NCBI RefSeq assembly: GCF_916618955.1
Contig: NZ_OU745390.1
Coordinates: forward strand, 3,038,001-3,102,000
Direction of reading: 5' to 3'
DNA length: 64,000 nucleotides
Origin: Pseudomonas sp. Marseille-Q3773
GTDB lineage: Bacteria > Pseudomonadota > Gammaproteobacteria > Pseudomonadales > Pseudomonadaceae
Under the pieces are notes generated by a model, which saw only the letters and a program-made list of their open reading frames with translations, was not told where the DNA came from and did no database searches. Each line of letters begins with the position of its first letter. Position 1 is the first letter of the stretch. Both the position numbers and the translations under genes were made by a program. Shown here piece after piece: positions 62,847 through 64,000 of the stretch.

Positions 62847-64000
62847 TTATCCTCGAATGGCCCAGAAGGCCAGGCTCAGGCCGGGGAACTCACCGGCGAC
62901 GTAGAAGGCAAAGCCACCCGAATGCTGCAACTGCTTCCAGTGCTCGCTGCCCCGGTCAAGCTCGAAGTAGGTTGAACCGGCATGGAACGGAATCTGCCGT
63001 GGCGCCACCGGCAACGGCAGCAGGCCGATGCCCGGCAGCTGCAGGTTGACCAGGTCGCGGATGTGCTCCACCGAACCGATCTTGCTCTGTTGGCCGAAGC
63101 GGCTGCGCAGGGTCTCGCTGGGAACGTCGGCGCGCACCACCAGGATGAAGCTGGCGCTGTCGAGCAGGCTGCGGTCGGCGAGCATGCCGACGTGGATGCC
63201 GTAGGCCTTCTCGACAATGGGAATGGCCACCGCCTTGCTGTCGATCAGTGTCGACAAGGCTTCGCGCAAGGCAGCCATCACCGGCGCGAAGGTCGCCGCC
63301 AGGTCGTCGTGCTGATAGACCGGGAAGCTGTGCGGGCGCCGGCCATCGCGGGTGAAGGTGGCGAACTCGCCGGCCAGAGCTACCAGCTCGCTGTACAGCC
63401 GCTCGGGGTGCAGCGGGCTCAGCTGGTTGAGGTGTTCGACCAGCGGCTGGGCGCGGTTGACCAGTTGCAGCAGCATGAAATCGGCAATTTCCGAAGCGCC
63501 GCCATTGGCCGAAGCGACCACCCTGCCAGCCAGTGCTTCGCCACGCTGGTGCAACAGGCCCAGCAACTCACCGCAGAACCCGGACAACTGCTGGCTGGCC
63601 GCCACGTCGAGTACCGGCGGGATGTAGCTGTCATCCAGCACCAGCGCACGGTCGGCGCGTTTCTCGCGGATGCGCAGCATGCCGAGGGCGGCGTAGTCGC
63701 TCAGGCCGTCCTCGCTGCGCAGCAGGCGCAGGGCTCGGCTGCCGAGGGCCAGCGGGGCACGGTTCTCGAATGGCGCGTTGTCGTCACGCACTTCGCTGAC
63801 CCGGCTGATGTAGCGGGCGCCAGCCACGGCCTCGCCTTCGTCGACGGTGTCGCGGGCACCGGCCCGCTTGAGCGGCAGCCCCAGGTAGAGCACGCCATCG
63901 CGCAGGTCGTCGGGCACTTCCAGTGCTGCCGGCGGCAGGTCGTCGCGGGGGATGTCGAACGGCGTGCCGTCAGGCAGCAGGCCACGCGCACTGAGAATCG
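62847..64000 (-). CDS. tssK: T6SS baseplate protein TssK, 5' end outside window
   Basis: About 384 residues of the usual 445 or so are present; the frame is open to the right edge and the start is beyond it. Read from the edge: 'ILSARGLLPDGTPFDIP', then 'NAPFENRAPLALGSRALRLL' (recognition-like region of TssK), ending 'FPGLSLAFWAIRG'. TssK links the baseplate to the TssLM membrane complex. First of the genes visible in this leftward operon; tssJ and fha would be expected further right. Confidence 0.93.
   Translation of the reverse strand, partial: ILSARGLLPDGTPFDIPRDDLPPAALEVPDDLRDGVLYLGLPLKRAGARDTVDEGEAVAGARYISRVSEVRDDNAPFENRAPLALGSRALRLLRSEDGLSDYAALGMLRIREKRADRALVLDDSYIPPVLDVAASQQLSGFCGELLGLLHQRGEALAGRVVASANGGASEIADFMLLQLVNRAQPLVEHLNQLSPLHPERLYSELVALAGEFATFTRDGRRPHSFPVYQHDDLAATFAPVMAALREALSTLIDSKAVAIPIVEKAYGIHVGMLADRSLLDSASFILVVRADVPSETLRSRFGQQSKIGSVEHIRDLVNLQLPGIGLLPLPVAPRQIPFHAGSTYFELDRGSEHWKQLQHSGGFAFYVAGEFPGLSLAFWAIRG

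Overview
The window looks like a chromosomal segment of a Pseudomonas of the putida group. Base composition and codon use are GC-rich throughout, and the aspS / dps / slyX / HIT / oprD / proS / dinB order matches the arrangement I recall around aspS-oprD-proS in Pseudomonas. Short REP-type elements ending in versions of 'cgggttcacccgcgaa' or 'ggccttgtgtcgcga' sit between many genes, as is usual in that group. No tool was run: names rest on reading motifs, lengths and gene order.

Layout. 1-11 kb: mostly housekeeping genes: aspS (cut by the left edge), FmdB zinc ribbon, ribbon-helix-helix protein, Dps, a membrane-anchored cold-shock-domain protein, SlyX, HIT protein, OprD porin, ProS, a lipoprotein and SOS-regulated DinB, then two identical initiator tRNA genes, each with its own promoter and terminator. 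11-27 kb: the lipid-aminoacylation pair mprF/acvB, the potassium transporter kup, rimO, a four-gene leftward cluster of exported low-complexity proteins (barrel-like protein, DUF5666, DUF6502, Gly-rich repeat protein), small RNA-modification genes and dctA with a consensus sigma-54 promoter. 27-34 kb: oprH-phoP-phoQ with a four-copy direct repeat suited to PhoP, dienelactone hydrolase, a phosphopantetheinyl transferase and an RstAB-like two-component pair. 34-40 kb: nrdA and nrdB, separated by a 43-residue ORF and an inverted REP pair, with DnaA-box and NrdR-box candidates upstream of nrdA.

40-46.2 kb is a rearranged Rhs island. The N-terminal 1323 residues of an Rhs protein run leftward and contain an in-frame 669-bp tandem duplication. 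The C-terminal Rhs core plus an uncharacterised toxin-like tail runs rightward, fused at its left edge to a DUF3077 gene remnant and followed by a small divergent cold-shock-fold protein that could be an immunity protein. 46.2-47 kb holds a Bro-N protein, a REP cluster and an internally deleted RelB-type antitoxin.

47-64 kb is a leftward type VI secretion cluster of the P. aeruginosa H1 type with the threonine phosphorylation pathway: tssK (cut by the right edge), tssL, tssM, tagF, pppA, ppkA, tagT, tagS, tagR, tagQ. Most neighbours overlap by 1-8 bases, implying translational coupling. Directly downstream lie three unrecognised genes: a 301-residue protein with a glycine-rich hydrophobic core, a four-helix membrane protein overlapping it by 4 bases, and a small lipoprotein. 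I regard this as the best candidate for an undescribed system, possibly a membrane-acting T6SS effector with its immunity protein.
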